Positions 26,811 through 36,446 of a DNA stretch of 64,000 bases are shown here, piece after piece. The DNA is from Laceyella sediminis (GTDB lineage: Bacteria > Bacillota > Bacilli > Thermoactinomycetales > Thermoactinomycetaceae). Every line of letters begins with the position of its first letter. The first letter of the stretch is position 1. The translations under genes and the position numbers were made by a program. The notes under the pieces are model-generated. The model was given only the letters and a program-made list of their open reading frames with translations, searched no databases and was not told where the DNA came from. The stretch is taken from assembly GCF_003003125.1 (NCBI RefSeq), contig NZ_PVTZ01000003.1, forward strand, positions 124,001 through 188,000, read 5' to 3'.

Positions 26811-28283
26811 ATGACACCGAAAAACGGAATGATGGCAGCAGGATGGAACTTTGACAACAGTTACGCCCGCCTGCCACAATCTTTTTTCACCTTACACAAA
26901 CCAACGCCTGTGCGCACTCCGAAACTGGTCATTCTCAACGAACAGTTGGCAACTTCCCTAGGATTGGACATCGAAGCGCTCCAAAGCGAAGATGGCGTAG
27001 CAATACTAGCCGGCAATCGGATACCCGAAGGTGCTTTGCCCCTCGCTCAGGCGTACGCAGGCCATCAATTCGGACATTTCACCATGTTGGGAGACGGGCG
27101 AGCACTGCTACTAGGCGAACAAATCACGCCCGCGGGTGAACGGGTCGACATTCAGCTCAAAGGGGCCGGCAAAACGCCCTACTCCCGAGGCGGGGATGGC
27201 CGGGCAGCACTCGGGCCGATGTTGCGCGAATATATCATCAGCGAAGCGATGCATGGGCTAGGCATCCCTACCACCCGAAGTTTGGCGGTAGTGACAACAG
27301 GGGAATCCGTGTTCCGCGAAACAGAACTTCCTGGCGCCATTCTGACCCGTGTAGCCAGTAGCCATCTTCGCGTCGGCACTTTTGAATTTGTGTCAAATTT
27401 TTGTACACCTGAGGAGCTTCGAAGCTTGGCCGATTATGCATTGCAACGCCATTTCCCAGAGATCGGCGATGTTGAAAACCGCTACCTGTCCCTGCTTCGG
27501 GAAGTGATCAAGCGCCAAGCCGCGCTGATTGCCAAGTGGCAATTGGTCGGCTTTGTTCATGGAGTGATGAACACGGACAACATGACCATCAGCGGAGAAA
27601 CCATCGATTATGGGCCATGCGCTTTCATGGACACATACGACCCGGCAACGGTATTTAGTTCGATCGATCTTCAAGGTCGCTATGCTTACGGTAATCAACC
27701 GCACATGGCTGCATGGAATCTAGCACGATTTGCAGAAGCGCTGTTGCCCATATTGCACGATAATCCAGCAGAAGCGGTCGAACTGGCCCAAGAGGCCGTA
27801 TCGGACTTCGCCAAGCAATATCACTATTACTGGCTTCATGGCATGCGTGCCAAGCTGGGGCTTTTTAATGAAGAAAAAGAAGACCTCTCCTTGATCAAAG
27901 GTCTCCTTAACCTCATGCAAAAACACCGTGCAGACTATACCAACACCTTCCGCGCATTAACTTTTGATGAGACAGAAGACACCGCCCTGTTTCGATCTCA
28001 GGAATTCGCCCAATGGCGCAAGCAGTGGCATAACAGGCTGACACGACAATCAGAACCTAAGTCCGCTTCTCACCAATTGATGCGAAACAACAACCCTGCG
28101 TTAATTCCTCGGAACCACCGAGTGGAAGAGGCACTTGAGGCCGCTGTAAATGGGGACAAGAGCGTGATGAAGAAGCTTCTTAAAGCTCTTTCAAACCCCT
28201 TCGCCCACTCACCTGAACAGGCTGATTATTGTACATTGCCTCCGAAATCATCCCAACCTTACCGAACTTACTGCGGTACATGA
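26811..28283 (+). CDS. selO: Protein adenylyltransferase SelO
   Basis: 490-residue pseudokinase that AMPylates Ser/Thr/Tyr of target proteins, often in redox stress. Hallmarks: the SelO entry motif [20 protein letters not shown] near residue 82, [20 protein letters not shown] (P-loop Lys and Arg), VRTRS-like [14 protein letters not shown], and the metal-binding [20 protein letters not shown] with the catalytic-type Asp. It ends with the family's conserved C-terminal TYCGT. The Cys stands where eukaryotic SelO has selenocysteine. Start ATG after AAGGAGACACT. Full length. Confidence 0.95.
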   Translation: MTPKNGMMAAGWNFDNSYARLPQSFFTLHKPTPVRTPKLVILNEQLATSLGLDIEALQSEDGVAILAGNRIPEGALPLAQAYAGHQFGHFTMLGDGRALLLGEQITPAGERVDIQLKGAGKTPYSRGGDGRAALGPMLREYIISEAMHGLGIPTTRSLAVVTTGESVFRETELPGAILTRVASSHLRVGTFEFVSNFCTPEELRSLADYALQRHFPEIGDVENRYLSLLREVIKRQAALIAKWQLVGFVHGVMNTDNMTISGETIDYGPCAFMDTYDPATVFSSIDLQGRYAYGNQPHMAAWNLARFAEALLPILHDNPAEAVELAQEAVSDFAKQYHYYWLHGMRAKLGLFNEEKEDLSLIKGLLNLMQKHRADYTNTFRALTFDETEDTALFRSQEFAQWRKQWHNRLTRQSEPKSASHQLMRNNNPALIPRNHRVEEALEAAVNGDKSVMKKLLKALSNPFAHSPEQADYCTLPPKSSQPYRTYCGT

Positions 28284-28318
28284 TATCTAAATAACACAGG
28301 TGTGCTATTGACAGGCTC

Positions 28319-28350
28319 CTCCGGCTTAACTAGACATAGCCGGAGTTTTC
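28319..28350 (+). terminator. Terminator after selO
   Basis: CTCCGGC/GCCGGAG stem followed by TTTT. Confidence 0.75.
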
Positions 28351-28450
28351 CCTCTCTTTACCCTTGCGAAAGCGGCAGATATGAAATGGAATCAATACCA
28401 ATAATATGATATGTATCGATACTCAACTGAAGCTAGCAACCAGGGGCAGA

Positions 28451-28479
28451 CAAAAACACCCCCACTTCACCGCAGGGGT
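28451..28479 (-). terminator. Terminator of gerE
   Basis: On the minus strand ACCCC...GGGGT closes a hairpin followed by GTTTTTG, ten bases after the gerE stop codon. Confidence 0.65.
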
Positions 28480-28488
28480 ATCCATCGA

Positions 28489-28578
28489 TTATATCTTTAG
28501 TTCGCCCAGGCGCACCAACTCGACGACCGCTTGGGAACGACCTTTGACATTAAGCTTCTGCATCACGTTGCTAATGTG
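28489..28578 (-). CDS. gerE: GerE spore-coat regulator, 3' part of a split gene
   Basis: Minus-strand frame reading HISNVMQKLNVKGRSQAVVE and LVRLGELKI before the TAA at 28489-28491. This is the second half of the GerE LuxR-type helix-turn-helix (recognition helix end and dimer helix), closely matching B. subtilis GerE. There is no start codon or ribosome binding site of its own. The missing first part lies at 53842-53983. Joining at the shared AGCAACGTG sequence gives a complete 72-residue protein. A terminator lies just downstream, so the 3' end is intact and apparently under selection: no stop or frameshift is seen. GerE governs late mother-cell coat gene expression with sigma-K. Confidence 0.9.
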   Translation of the reverse strand, partial: HISNVMQKLNVKGRSQAVVELVRLGELKI

Positions 28579-28598
28579 TGCCATTTGCAAAAAAGGGG
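28561..28598. other. Element attachment site at the gerE 3' side
   Basis: Plus strand: CATCACGTTGCTAATGTG, GCC-type spacer, then ATTTGCAAAAAAGGGG (28583-28598). The gerE-derived half is left of TT 28568-28569; the element-derived half carries CACATT (minus strand), one base different from the other site, as expected if it came from attP. Confidence 0.8.
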
Positions 28599-28622
28599 AC
28601 GAGAGCTGAAATTAATTTTGTT

Positions 28623-29105
28623 TTAAAACATCTCAAACTCCCGCCAATTTAATGTGGGATGAAGCTCACCATCATGATCAAAAAAGTGTTTGACCGCTTT
28701 GATCATAAGGTTCCAGCAAACACATACATTTTCCGGCATAACGGTAAGCTGCGAAATTGTAATTTGGCATTCCTTTTCCTCTGTTTTTGTATCATCCACT
28801 AACTCAAAATGCATATCATATGGATACAACTCTTCAATCCCCATTTCTTCTTCCTCCTGAAAGAGTTGATCCGTTATTTCATACCAATAGTTTACGTAGT
28901 ATATTTTCTTACCCTCTGAAAAGTTTCCACCATGAATAATGATTTCGCCTTTGGCCTTTCTACGAAGCAGGACCATGGATAAACGTTGCCCATCCATCTC
29001 GCTGAGACTGTTTTGAATCAAGTCCCAATTAGGATTTTCAATATACGGATCGCGATTGATTTTTAATAACCATTGATTCGTTTTTCTGCTTTTGCATTTC
29101 ATCAT
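28623..29105 (-). CDS. Imm1-like orphan protein
   Basis: About 160 residues. NPNWDLIQNSLSEMDGQRLS followed by VLLRR and IIHGGNFSEGKKIYYVNYWY has the W-x(n)-LDG ... GG ... YxVxY layout of Imm1-like immunity proteins of polymorphic toxin systems. A second conserved part is MPENVCVCWNLMIKAVKHFF near the end. No toxin gene lies beside it. Start uncertain: GTG 29120 abuts GGA, ATG 29105 is a little far from GGAG. It is the first gene inside the intervening element on the gerE 3' side. Family call is by pattern only. Confidence 0.5.
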   Translation of the reverse strand: MMKCKSRKTNQWLLKINRDPYIENPNWDLIQNSLSEMDGQRLSMVLLRRKAKGEIIIHGGNFSEGKKIYYVNYWYEITDQLFQEEEEMGIEELYPYDMHFELVDDTKTEEKECQITISQLTVMPENVCVCWNLMIKAVKHFFDHDGELHPTLNWREFEMF

Positions 29106-29206
29106 CTTCTTTAGTAACACTCCAATATTTCGGAAAGATCATGTTTAAACAATTCTCTCTTTCATTTTACCTTTATCAGATCATGCACACGCAACCTCTA
29201 AAGCAA

Positions 29207-29252
29207 CAAAAGCACTCCCTAGTCATACACACTAGGAAGTGCTTCTTTCTTT
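29207..29252. terminator. Terminator upstream of the Imm1-like gene / after tctA
   Basis: AGCACTCCCTAGT/ACTAGGAAGTGCT stem with one mismatch. T-rich on both sides (TCTTTCTTTT on plus, TTTTGTTGCTTT on minus), so it can end the tctCBA transcript. Confidence 0.7.
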
Positions 29253-29272
29253 TCTCATATGAATCGTACCCA

Positions 29273-30799
29273 TCAACCCTCTTCATTTATCACCACGTTT
29301 TTACCCCGTAGCTTCATGATAAATGGAATGATTAGCCAGAGGGCAGCGATGATAAGAAAAGTCAGGGAGAGCGGATGGGTGACAAACACGCTCCAATCCC
29401 CATTGGAAGCGGTTAGCGCACGGCGCAAATTGTTTTCAATCATCGGCCCAAGCACCAAACCCAGCACCAACGGAGCAAGCGGATAATCATGTTTCGCTAA
29501 AAAGTATCCGATCACCCCAAACCCTATCAATAAATAGAGATCAAACGTATTCACCTGTACCGCATACACACCAAAGAACGAAATCGCAATAATGATCGGA
29601 ATCAAGTATTTCGCCGGAGTTTCAATAATCTTGGCAAACATCTTCACCAACGGCATGTTGAGAACCAGCAACATCACATTTCCGATAAACATACTGGCGA
29701 TGAGTCCCCAAGCCACCTGCGGATGCTCATCAAATAATAGCGGGCCGGGTTGCACGTTGTACATAATCAAGGCTCCCATTAGAATCGCCGTTGTGCCCGA
29801 ACCTGGTATTCCGAGGGTTAACAAGGGAATCATCGCTCCGCCTGAAGCGGCGTTGTTAGCCGACTCCGGCGCTGCCACTCCTTCAATCGCCCCTTTTCCA
29901 AATTTGTCGGGGTTTTTGCTCAGTTTTTTCTCTAAAATATAGGAGAAAAAGGAGGCCAACGTGGCACCAGCTCCTGGAAGCACACCAATGAAAAATCCCA
30001 ACAGCGAGCCTCTTGCAATGGGGCCTGCGCTATCTTTCAAATCTGTTGCCGTGGGAGTCACTCGTCCGATCTTCACAATATGGCCATCATTGCTTTCTTT
30101 CTCCAAAATCGTTTTGAACACTTCACCCAAAGCAAACAGCCCCACGGCCACCGTCAAAAATTCCAATCCCTGATACAGGATCGGCATATCATAAGTAAAC
30201 CGGGCCACTCCCGAAACATTGTCGATGCCGATGGTAGCGAGCAGGAGCCCGGCCACGGTCATGATCAGTCCCTTTGTCATCGACTTGCCAGCGAGTCCGC
30301 TTACCGCACACAACCCCAAAAGCATCAAAGAGAAATACTCAGCCGGGCCGAATCGGATGGCGACTTCAGATAGAGGGACAGCCAGAAAGACAAGTGCGAT
30401 CAGCGAGACGATCCCCGCGACAAAAGAGCCAATCGCCGCAATGGACAATGCGGAGCCAGCACGTCCTTGCTTCGCCAGTTGGTACCCGTCAAGCGCAGTG
30501 ACAACGGAAGAAGATTCCCCAGGCGTGTTTAACAAAATGGACGTGGTTGACCCACCATACATCGCTCCATAATAAACACCCGCCAACAGAATGATTGCAC
30601 TGGCCGCCGCCTCTTCAGGGGTTGTTCCCGCGGTGAGCGTGGAGGTGATAGGGATCAACAACGCCACCCCGCTCATCGGCCCGATTCCGGGCAACACTCC
30701 CACTGCCGTTCCTATCAACACTCCGACCAAAGCATAGATCAGATTCTCCGGTTGCAAAGCGACTAAAAATCCGTTGTACAAAAATTCCCACGTATTCAT
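29273..30799 (-). CDS. tctA: Tripartite tricarboxylate transporter large membrane subunit TctA
   Basis: 508 residues, about 12 membrane segments, the usual TctA size. Family signature near the N-terminus: VLPGIGPMSGVALLIPIT, and its repeat in the middle: GVLPGAGATLASFFSYILEK; also GGSTTSILLNTPGESSSVVT. It forms the main channel of the TTT transporter, which takes up carboxylates such as citrate with a periplasmic-type binding protein. ATG 30799 lies 4 nt after GGTGGTGA; it is last in the tctC-tctB-tctA unit and is encoded inside the gerE-intervening element. Confidence 0.93.
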   Translation of the reverse strand: MNTWEFLYNGFLVALQPENLIYALVGVLIGTAVGVLPGIGPMSGVALLIPITSTLTAGTTPEEAAASAIILLAGVYYGAMYGGSTTSILLNTPGESSSVVTALDGYQLAKQGRAGSALSIAAIGSFVAGIVSLIALVFLAVPLSEVAIRFGPAEYFSLMLLGLCAVSGLAGKSMTKGLIMTVAGLLLATIGIDNVSGVARFTYDMPILYQGLEFLTVAVGLFALGEVFKTILEKESNDGHIVKIGRVTPTATDLKDSAGPIARGSLLGFFIGVLPGAGATLASFFSYILEKKLSKNPDKFGKGAIEGVAAPESANNAASGGAMIPLLTLGIPGSGTTAILMGALIMYNVQPGPLLFDEHPQVAWGLIASMFIGNVMLLVLNMPLVKMFAKIIETPAKYLIPIIIAISFFGVYAVQVNTFDLYLLIGFGVIGYFLAKHDYPLAPLVLGLVLGPMIENNLRRALTASNGDWSVFVTHPLSLTFLIIAALWLIIPFIMKLRGKNVVINEEG

Positions 30800-30814
30800 C
30801 AAGTCACCACCCCT

Positions 30815-31264
30815 CTATAACAACGGGAAAGCTGGAAGGGTTCCCTGCAGGACATGTACATATGCATAATAAACCCCGCCTGAAAACAGAGCGGAAATCA
30901 CGGTCGACTTCAGCCATTTGCCCCGCTCCATAGTTTGAAAACCAATAAGCAAAAACAAAAAGGTAGACAGTACATAACCGATCCATTCCAGAATTAACGC
31001 ATAGCCAATCGCTACAATGAGCAAAGTGCCAAACCTCTTCCAATCTAGTTTTGCCTTTTTATCATTGTCTGGCGGATATTTGAACGTTTCGTAGAAAAGC
31101 CGGATACTTAATAAGACCATAATGATACCAAGACATGTCGGGAATAGATCGGGACCCACTCCACTCCCATACGCAGCGGTAGAAAACGCTCTGCTTTCTA
31201 CAATAAAAAAGATACCAATCAACAAAAACACGACACTTGCATATCGATCAAACACACGACTCAT
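30815..31264 (-). CDS. tctB: Tripartite tricarboxylate transporter small membrane subunit TctB
   Basis: 149 residues with four membrane helices (VVFLLIGIFFIVES, LFPTCLGIIMVLLSI, LLIVAIGYALILEWIGYVLS, and a C-terminal helix), the TctB layout; the Y-G-x-G-P-D-x-F-P motif (YGSGVGPDLFP) is typical. ATG preceded by AAGGGGGGTTCAAG. Lies between tctC and tctA with short gaps. Confidence 0.9.
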   Translation of the reverse strand: MSRVFDRYASVVFLLIGIFFIVESRAFSTAAYGSGVGPDLFPTCLGIIMVLLSIRLFYETFKYPPDNDKKAKLDWKRFGTLLIVAIGYALILEWIGYVLSTFLFLLIGFQTMERGKWLKSTVISALFSGGVYYAYVHVLQGTLPAFPLL

Positions 31265-31318
31265 CTTGAACCCCCCTTAATAAAGGAAGGGCGCGCCTCC
31301 TTCCTGTGCTTAAATCCG

Positions 31319-32338
31319 TTATTTGCTCATACCCAATGCTTTTAAGAGTTCAAGAACTTGTTGATCTTGCTCCTTGAGAAAAGCAGTAAATTGGTCTGAA
31401 TTTTTGTACTCGCTCTGCCAGCCTTTCGCTTCCAACTCTTTTTGCCATGCTTCATGTTCAGACAACGCTTTTAACTTCCCATCCCAAAACTTCTTGGCTT
31501 CCGGTGTCATCTCTTTCGGGCCAAACACTCCGCGCCAAATGGTGAATTCAGCATGATTGATGCCTAGTTCTTTGAGGGTTGGAACATCTTGCAATTCCCC
31601 GCCCAGCCGCTCGGGAGCGGTGACAGCGAGCACCCGCACTTTGCCGGCCTTTTTATATTCACCCACTGCGGATGCATCCGTTGCGATCATGTCCACGTTG
31701 CCACCTAACAGTGCCGCAATGGCTTCTCCGCCGCCATCATAAGAGACATACTTAAGTTTTTTCGCATCGATCCCCGACTGGTATGCGGGCAAAATCGCGA
31801 TCAGGTGATCCATCGAACCAGGAGCAGAACCCCCGGCCAAGGTATATTTCGTCGGATTGGCTTTTAGTTCGGCCAGCATGGAGGGCAGATCTTTCACTGG
31901 CGAATCAGCTTTAACCACATAGACGCCATAATCTTTGGTCAACTGGGCGAGCGGTGTCACATCTGTATAGCCAAATGGACTGTTCCCTTCTTTTTTAAGA
32001 TGGTTGATTAACAAAGGCGGAGAATTGACAAACAGTTTGTAGTCATTCTTTGCCTCTTGGGTGGCATACTCCGCCAAGAAAACCGCGCCTCCACCACCCG
32101 GTTTATTTTCTACGATCACGGATTGATTCACCAATTTACTTTCTTGCAACACCTTGCTGATGGAGCGTGCCGTCTGATCCCAACCGCCTCCTGCTCCTGA
32201 TGGAGCGACCATCGTAACAGCTCTGCTTGGATAGTCGCCAGAACCAGACCCACTTCCCGCGAAGTTAGGCTTTTGTGAACAGGCGGCAAGGCCAAGGGCC
32301 AACACTCCCGCAAATAAGGCGGTGGAGATTTTTTTCAT
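31319..32338 (-). CDS. tctC: Tripartite tricarboxylate transporter substrate-binding lipoprotein TctC
   Basis: 339 residues. Lipoprotein signal peptide (KKISTALFAGVLALGLAAC, lipobox LAAC) followed by a Bug/TctC-type binding domain: VTMVAPSGAGGGWDQTARSI, SVIVENKPGGGGAVFLAEYA, and KVRVLAVTAPERLGGELQDV with PTLKELGINHAEF. In such proteins the two G-rich loops bind a carboxylate through water. The ATG at 32338 stands behind GGGGAGGGGTTTCG; the in-frame ATG at 32368 is not supported. Substrate probably a di- or tricarboxylate. Confidence 0.93.
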   Translation of the reverse strand: MKKISTALFAGVLALGLAACSQKPNFAGSGSGSGDYPSRAVTMVAPSGAGGGWDQTARSISKVLQESKLVNQSVIVENKPGGGGAVFLAEYATQEAKNDYKLFVNSPPLLINHLKKEGNSPFGYTDVTPLAQLTKDYGVYVVKADSPVKDLPSMLAELKANPTKYTLAGGSAPGSMDHLIAILPAYQSGIDAKKLKYVSYDGGGEAIAALLGGNVDMIATDASAVGEYKKAGKVRVLAVTAPERLGGELQDVPTLKELGINHAEFTIWRGVFGPKEMTPEAKKFWDGKLKALSEHEAWQKELEAKGWQSEYKNSDQFTAFLKEQDQQVLELLKALGMSK

Positions 32339-32468
32339 CGAAACCCCTCCCCGTGTGAACGCTTTCATTGTTGTGCAAAATGGATTGCGTGATATTTCTA
32401 CTGTACACGGAGCAGGATCAAAAGCCTAGTTAAGGCAAATAAAGAGAATAAAAAAGATAAGGAACATT

Positions 32469-32505
32469 TTGTTCATATTGTTCACTGATTGTTCAAATTT
32501 GTTCA
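32469..32505. promoter_or_regulatory. Four phased TTGTTCA direct repeats upstream of tctC
   Basis: TTGTTCA starts at 32469, 32478, 32489 and 32499, i.e. steps of 9, 11 and 10 bp, one helical turn each. They lie between tctC and the response-regulator gene (the last one runs into its 3' end) and face the tctC promoter. They are the natural candidate sites for that response regulator. Confidence 0.6.
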
Positions 32506-33200
32506 GCATAATACTTCCGTTCCGGCCTGCCAATCGCTCCATAAGTGTGATCAGCGCGAATACGTTTGATTGACACTAAATACTCCAGGTATCGCCGCGC
32601 AGTGGTGCGACTGGCGCCCAAATGCTTGCCAACCTGTTCCGCCGTCAAGCCCTGCTCCGAATGTGCTTGCACGACTTGCACCACCTTCTCCAAGGTTACT
32701 GGATCGATCCCCTTGGGAAGCGCTTTGGACAAGCTTCTTTCCGGTATGGGTTCCTGCACATGGCCCAATAGTTGATCCACTTGTTTTTGATCCAATCTTT
32801 GATGGGAGGATAAGGTTTGCAAATGCAACCGGTATTTCTCCATACTCTGCTTAAAGCGGTCGAAGAGCACAGGCTTTACCAAATAATCAAATACACCACC
32901 ACGCAATGCGTCTTGAATAACCTCTATCTCCTCTGCTGCGGTAATCATGATGATATCGATATCTTTGCAGTGCTGCCGAATATACCAGACGAGCTCGATT
33001 CCTTTCATATCAGGGAGATAAACGTCCAGCAAAACCAACTGGGGCCGCATCTCCTCCAGCCACACTTTGGCTTCTTGCCCATTCGCCGCAATCCCCACCA
33101 CTTGAAAGCCTTCGATTTTCTCCATAAAACGCCGGTTCACGTTAGCCACTCGCGCATCATCTTCTACGATTAAAACTTCAATGGGTTTCAACTTGCTCAT
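32493..33200 (-). CDS. CitB/DctR-type response regulator
   Basis: 235 residues. Receiver domain (residues ~7-125): IEVLIVEDDARVANVNRRFM, phosphoacceptor Asp in QLVLLDVYLPDMKG, and Lys in DYLVKPVLFDRF. C-terminal helix-turn-helix (~185-220): LTAEQVGKHLGASRTTARRY, as in CitB/DcuR/MalR regulators. ATG overlaps the kinase stop (ATGA). It very likely activates tctCBA next door in response to an extracellular carboxylate. Confidence 0.92.
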   Translation of the reverse strand: MSKLKPIEVLIVEDDARVANVNRRFMEKIEGFQVVGIAANGQEAKVWLEEMRPQLVLLDVYLPDMKGIELVWYIRQHCKDIDIIMITAAEEIEVIQDALRGGVFDYLVKPVLFDRFKQSMEKYRLHLQTLSSHQRLDQKQVDQLLGHVQEPIPERSLSKALPKGIDPVTLEKVVQVVQAHSEQGLTAEQVGKHLGASRTTARRYLEYLVSIKRIRADHTYGAIGRPERKYYAEQI

Positions 33201-34813
33201 ATCCTTTCCCTTTCCTGTTTGGGAAGAGCGACCGCAAAGACGGCTCCACCCCAGTCTCCTTGTTCGATCGTAATAGCTCCACCCAGCTCGTCCGCCAATT
33301 GTTTCACTTTGGCTAACCCAAAACCCCGCCGCATCCCATCAGCAGAAGGCTTGGTCGAAAATCCCCGGTCAAAAATGCGGGCAAGATGTTCCTCGCGAAT
33401 ACCCGCTCCCGAATCTTCTACTTCTATCCAGATCGAATCTCCAATATCCGTGATGAAAAGCTTCACTTTGCGTTCTCCCTCTGCCAAACTCTGCACCGCT
33501 TCAAACGCATTGGTGATCAGGTTTCCCAAGATGGAAACAAGAGACGAAGGGCTGATGGATGGAGGAATTCTGCCCATACTGCTTTCGCGTTCAATGATGA
33601 GATCGATCTTTAGCTCGCGTGCCCGGTTGTAGAAACCGATCAGAATCGCACCCAACCAAGGATCCGCTATCTTCTCCAGCACCCATAACACATGATCTTG
33701 GTGAACTTCGCTCTCATGATGAATAAGCTCAATCGCTTCTTGATAAGACTTGAGTTGAATCAACCCGGAAATGGTGTAGAGGGTGTTTTGGTATTCATGG
33801 GTTTGTGCTCTTAACGCTTCGACATACCGCTTCACTTGTGATAGATTCTCGTTTAACTCATCCAGCTCCGATTTCAAGCGAAAACTGGCCACAACTCCTA
33901 CCACCTGTCCATTGTTGCGAATGGGCAAGCGGTTCACTACGATTTCCCTACCATTGATGACCATTTCCCGATCTAGTTCTGCTTCTCCCGTATGTAATAC
34001 TTCCAAAAGTCTGGTATTGGGAAGGATCGTCTGGATAGGAGAACCTATGGCCGGTTTGGAATCGACAAAACCCAACATGCCGACCGCCGCCTGATTGAAT
34101 AGAGTTAAATTTCCGTCTCCATCGATCATGATAATCCCTTCTCTGACTGATTCAATCACTGTATCCCGTTGTTGAAACAACTCAGAAATCTTTTCGGGTT
34201 CCAAGCCAAATATCGATCTTTTCAACCGCTTTGCCAGGTACGCAGCGCCAATCACAGCAATCGCAAATACCAGAATGATCACCGTGGCAATCCTCGCGAA
34301 ATAAGTGTGAGACATCTTATCAATATCGCTCAACAAAATTCCCACCGACACGATTCCAATCACTCTGCCACGGTCATCCCGGATCGGGGCTTTTCCCCTC
34401 AAGGATGGCCCCAAACTCCCGATGGCCTTCGATACATATGACTCCCCTCGCGATAAAGCCCGCTCATTATCCCCGCCGATCATGTATTGGCCGATCCGCT
34501 CCTGAACCGGATGAGAGTAGCGAATTCCTTTTTTATTGCCCACAACGATAAACTCTGCTTCGGTTTGTTTGCGAATCTTTTCAACCAATGGCTGAATGCT
34601 CTGCGATGGTACTTCATCGTCAAAAGCACGTCTAACTTCAGGCATTTCCGCCACCGTCAGCGCAATCCCAAGCGCCCGTTTGCCCACTTGTTCTTGGATA
34701 TAATCGACCATTAAAACATAATAAGTGCCACCAAGCAAACTAATAACCAAAATCAGCAACAAACTGATCCACCAAACCATGCGTGCTTCCAAAGACCACT
34801 TCCGTTTGCCCAT
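33197..34813 (-). CDS. CitA/DcuS-type sensor histidine kinase
   Basis: 538 residues. N-terminal helix (WISLLLILVISLLGGTYYVL), extracellular Cache-type sensor (~45-175, GTRYSHPVQERIG-like GIRYSHPVQERIGQYMIGG), second helix (~178-195), PAS domain (~220-320), then a SpoOB-like dimerisation helix with the phosphoacceptor His in LRAQTHEYQNTLYTISGLIQ and a HATPase (NLITNAFEA, DSGAGIREEHL, GFGLAKVKQLADELGG). ATG at 34813 behind GTGGAGGCGACG. Senses extracellular carboxylates by family inference; operonic with the regulator. Confidence 0.92.
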   Translation of the reverse strand: MGKRKWSLEARMVWWISLLLILVISLLGGTYYVLMVDYIQEQVGKRALGIALTVAEMPEVRRAFDDEVPSQSIQPLVEKIRKQTEAEFIVVGNKKGIRYSHPVQERIGQYMIGGDNERALSRGESYVSKAIGSLGPSLRGKAPIRDDRGRVIGIVSVGILLSDIDKMSHTYFARIATVIILVFAIAVIGAAYLAKRLKRSIFGLEPEKISELFQQRDTVIESVREGIIMIDGDGNLTLFNQAAVGMLGFVDSKPAIGSPIQTILPNTRLLEVLHTGEAELDREMVINGREIVVNRLPIRNNGQVVGVVASFRLKSELDELNENLSQVKRYVEALRAQTHEYQNTLYTISGLIQLKSYQEAIELIHHESEVHQDHVLWVLEKIADPWLGAILIGFYNRARELKIDLIIERESSMGRIPPSISPSSLVSILGNLITNAFEAVQSLAEGERKVKLFITDIGDSIWIEVEDSGAGIREEHLARIFDRGFSTKPSADGMRRGFGLAKVKQLADELGGAITIEQGDWGGAVFAVALPKQERERI

Positions 34814-34931
34814 CGTCGCCTCCACTTATACAATCAAAACTTCTGCATTTTAGGTCCAAAGCTATGGGTTTTATATCAACATCTATTTTTCCATATCTAT
34901 CTCACTAGAAAAATAGTCCAGTACCTAAGTA

Positions 34932-36416
34932 CTACTTTCCACTAGGCTCTGCAAACGCGTACACCACATCGATTTTGCCATGAGGATGAATGATGACTTC
35001 ATGTAACAGCGTTGTAAACAGCTGATGCAAATCCCTGTGTTCACTGTCTATCGCTTCCAACGCTTGGTGCACATTGCAAATCTGTTTATGAGGGTACTCC
35101 TTTTGACTAAGTTCGGAAATCTCGGCCTCAAGCTGATAAATGTGTTCATCCAGTTCCATTCTTTTCTCTTCAAATTCTTCTTTGGAGATCAGCTTCTCCA
35201 ACAATACGTTCAGAAGATTTTTCTTTTTCATCGCCAATTGCTTCAATTGTTTCTGCAACTGTTTGATCTGGCGTTGCTTTCTCTGCTCCATGTCGTTGAC
35301 GAAATTAAATGTGATCGATTCCCCTTTTTCTTTCAGCCGCTCAATCAGAAACTGTCGCACCTCTTCATAAAATATGGGGTAATGATTGACACAACCATGT
35401 TCCTCGCCACTGCGCCGGTAGGCGGAACACTTCAAATAATTATATTGTTTCTTCGAACCGTCGGCCAGTTTTCGTTTGGATTGAACAATCACCATGTTGC
35501 ACCCGCACTCACTGCATTTGCAGAACCCGCGCAAATCATTCCAAGGGGTGATGGCGTGTTTTTGATCCTTGATGTGATCCGAATTGGCTTTTTCCCACAT
35601 GGTTCTTGAAACGATTGGCACATGATGGTCTTTAAACACGATCCACTTTTGCCTAGGATTGCGGATTTGCTTTTTCTTGCCCTCCGCCTTTACCTTGCTA
35701 TACTGATTCAGAATAAAGTCCCCACAATAGATGGGATTTTGAATCAGCCGTTGCACTGAGGTCACTTGCCATTTGTTTTTTTCTTTGGCAGGAATGTTGA
35801 GCCGGTTTAATTCATGCGTAATTCTTCGGAATCCCCATCCATCATTTACGTACCAACTATAAATCTGGCGCACCACGTTGGCTTCTTCCTCGTTGATCTG
35901 GAGAAACCCGTCTACACGGTCATAACCATATGGGATTTTACCGATATGCTCGCCACGTCTCACCTTGGCGGCTAACGCGGCGGAAACGCTGGACGACAGC
36001 GTGCGGCTGTACTGCGCGGAAAATAAAGACCAAAGCTCAAACGCCATGTCATTTTTGCCTGCTTGCAAGGAATCATATCCCTCTTCGACGGAGATAATCC
36101 GGACATTATGAGCGATAAACACTTCCCTGATTTCCAACGAATCCTTTAAATCACGAGCCAAACGGCTGATGGATTTAAAGATGACCATATCGATTTCCTT
36201 TCGTTTGGCCTTTTCCAAGATATGCTGAATGGCGTGCCGTTCAAGAAACACCGTACCACTGATTCCATGGTCTTTATATACGCACTGTTCGTCCCACACA
36301 AACCCGTTTCGTTCCAGCCAGTTGCGGCATATGTCGATTTGGTTTTCAACAGAAGAGATCTGTTCATCTTTTTCTGTGGAAACCCGGACATACACTGCAT
36401 ATGTATTTCGGTTCAT
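34932..36416 (-). CDS. Large serine recombinase (SpoIVCA type), predicted gerE-element excisionase
   Basis: 494 residues. N-terminal resolvase domain: YAVYVRVSTEKDEQISSVEN with the catalytic Ser after YVRV, and FKSISRLARDLKDSLEIREV with the conserved Arg pair; a recombinase domain (~170-290, IPYGYDRVDGFLQINEEEA); a zinc-ribbon with CKCSECGCNMV and, further on, a CSAYRRSGEEHGC pair; and a long coiled coil (~370-440). Length and order match SpoIVCA and phage integrases. ATG 36416 behind GGGAGGAGATT; 36449 is an upstream in-frame start without a site. It lies inside the element whose ends split gerE, and is the only recombinase there. Confidence 0.9.
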   Translation of the reverse strand: MNRNTYAVYVRVSTEKDEQISSVENQIDICRNWLERNGFVWDEQCVYKDHGISGTVFLERHAIQHILEKAKRKEIDMVIFKSISRLARDLKDSLEIREVFIAHNVRIISVEEGYDSLQAGKNDMAFELWSLFSAQYSRTLSSSVSAALAAKVRRGEHIGKIPYGYDRVDGFLQINEEEANVVRQIYSWYVNDGWGFRRITHELNRLNIPAKEKNKWQVTSVQRLIQNPIYCGDFILNQYSKVKAEGKKKQIRNPRQKWIVFKDHHVPIVSRTMWEKANSDHIKDQKHAITPWNDLRGFCKCSECGCNMVIVQSKRKLADGSKKQYNYLKCSAYRRSGEEHGCVNHYPIFYEEVRQFLIERLKEKGESITFNFVNDMEQRKQRQIKQLQKQLKQLAMKKKNLLNVLLEKLISKEEFEEKRMELDEHIYQLEAEISELSQKEYPHKQICNVHQALEAIDSEHRDLHQLFTTLLHEVIIHPHGKIDVVYAFAEPSGK

Positions 36417-36446
36417 AATCTCCTCCCATCTTATACACACTTCTTG

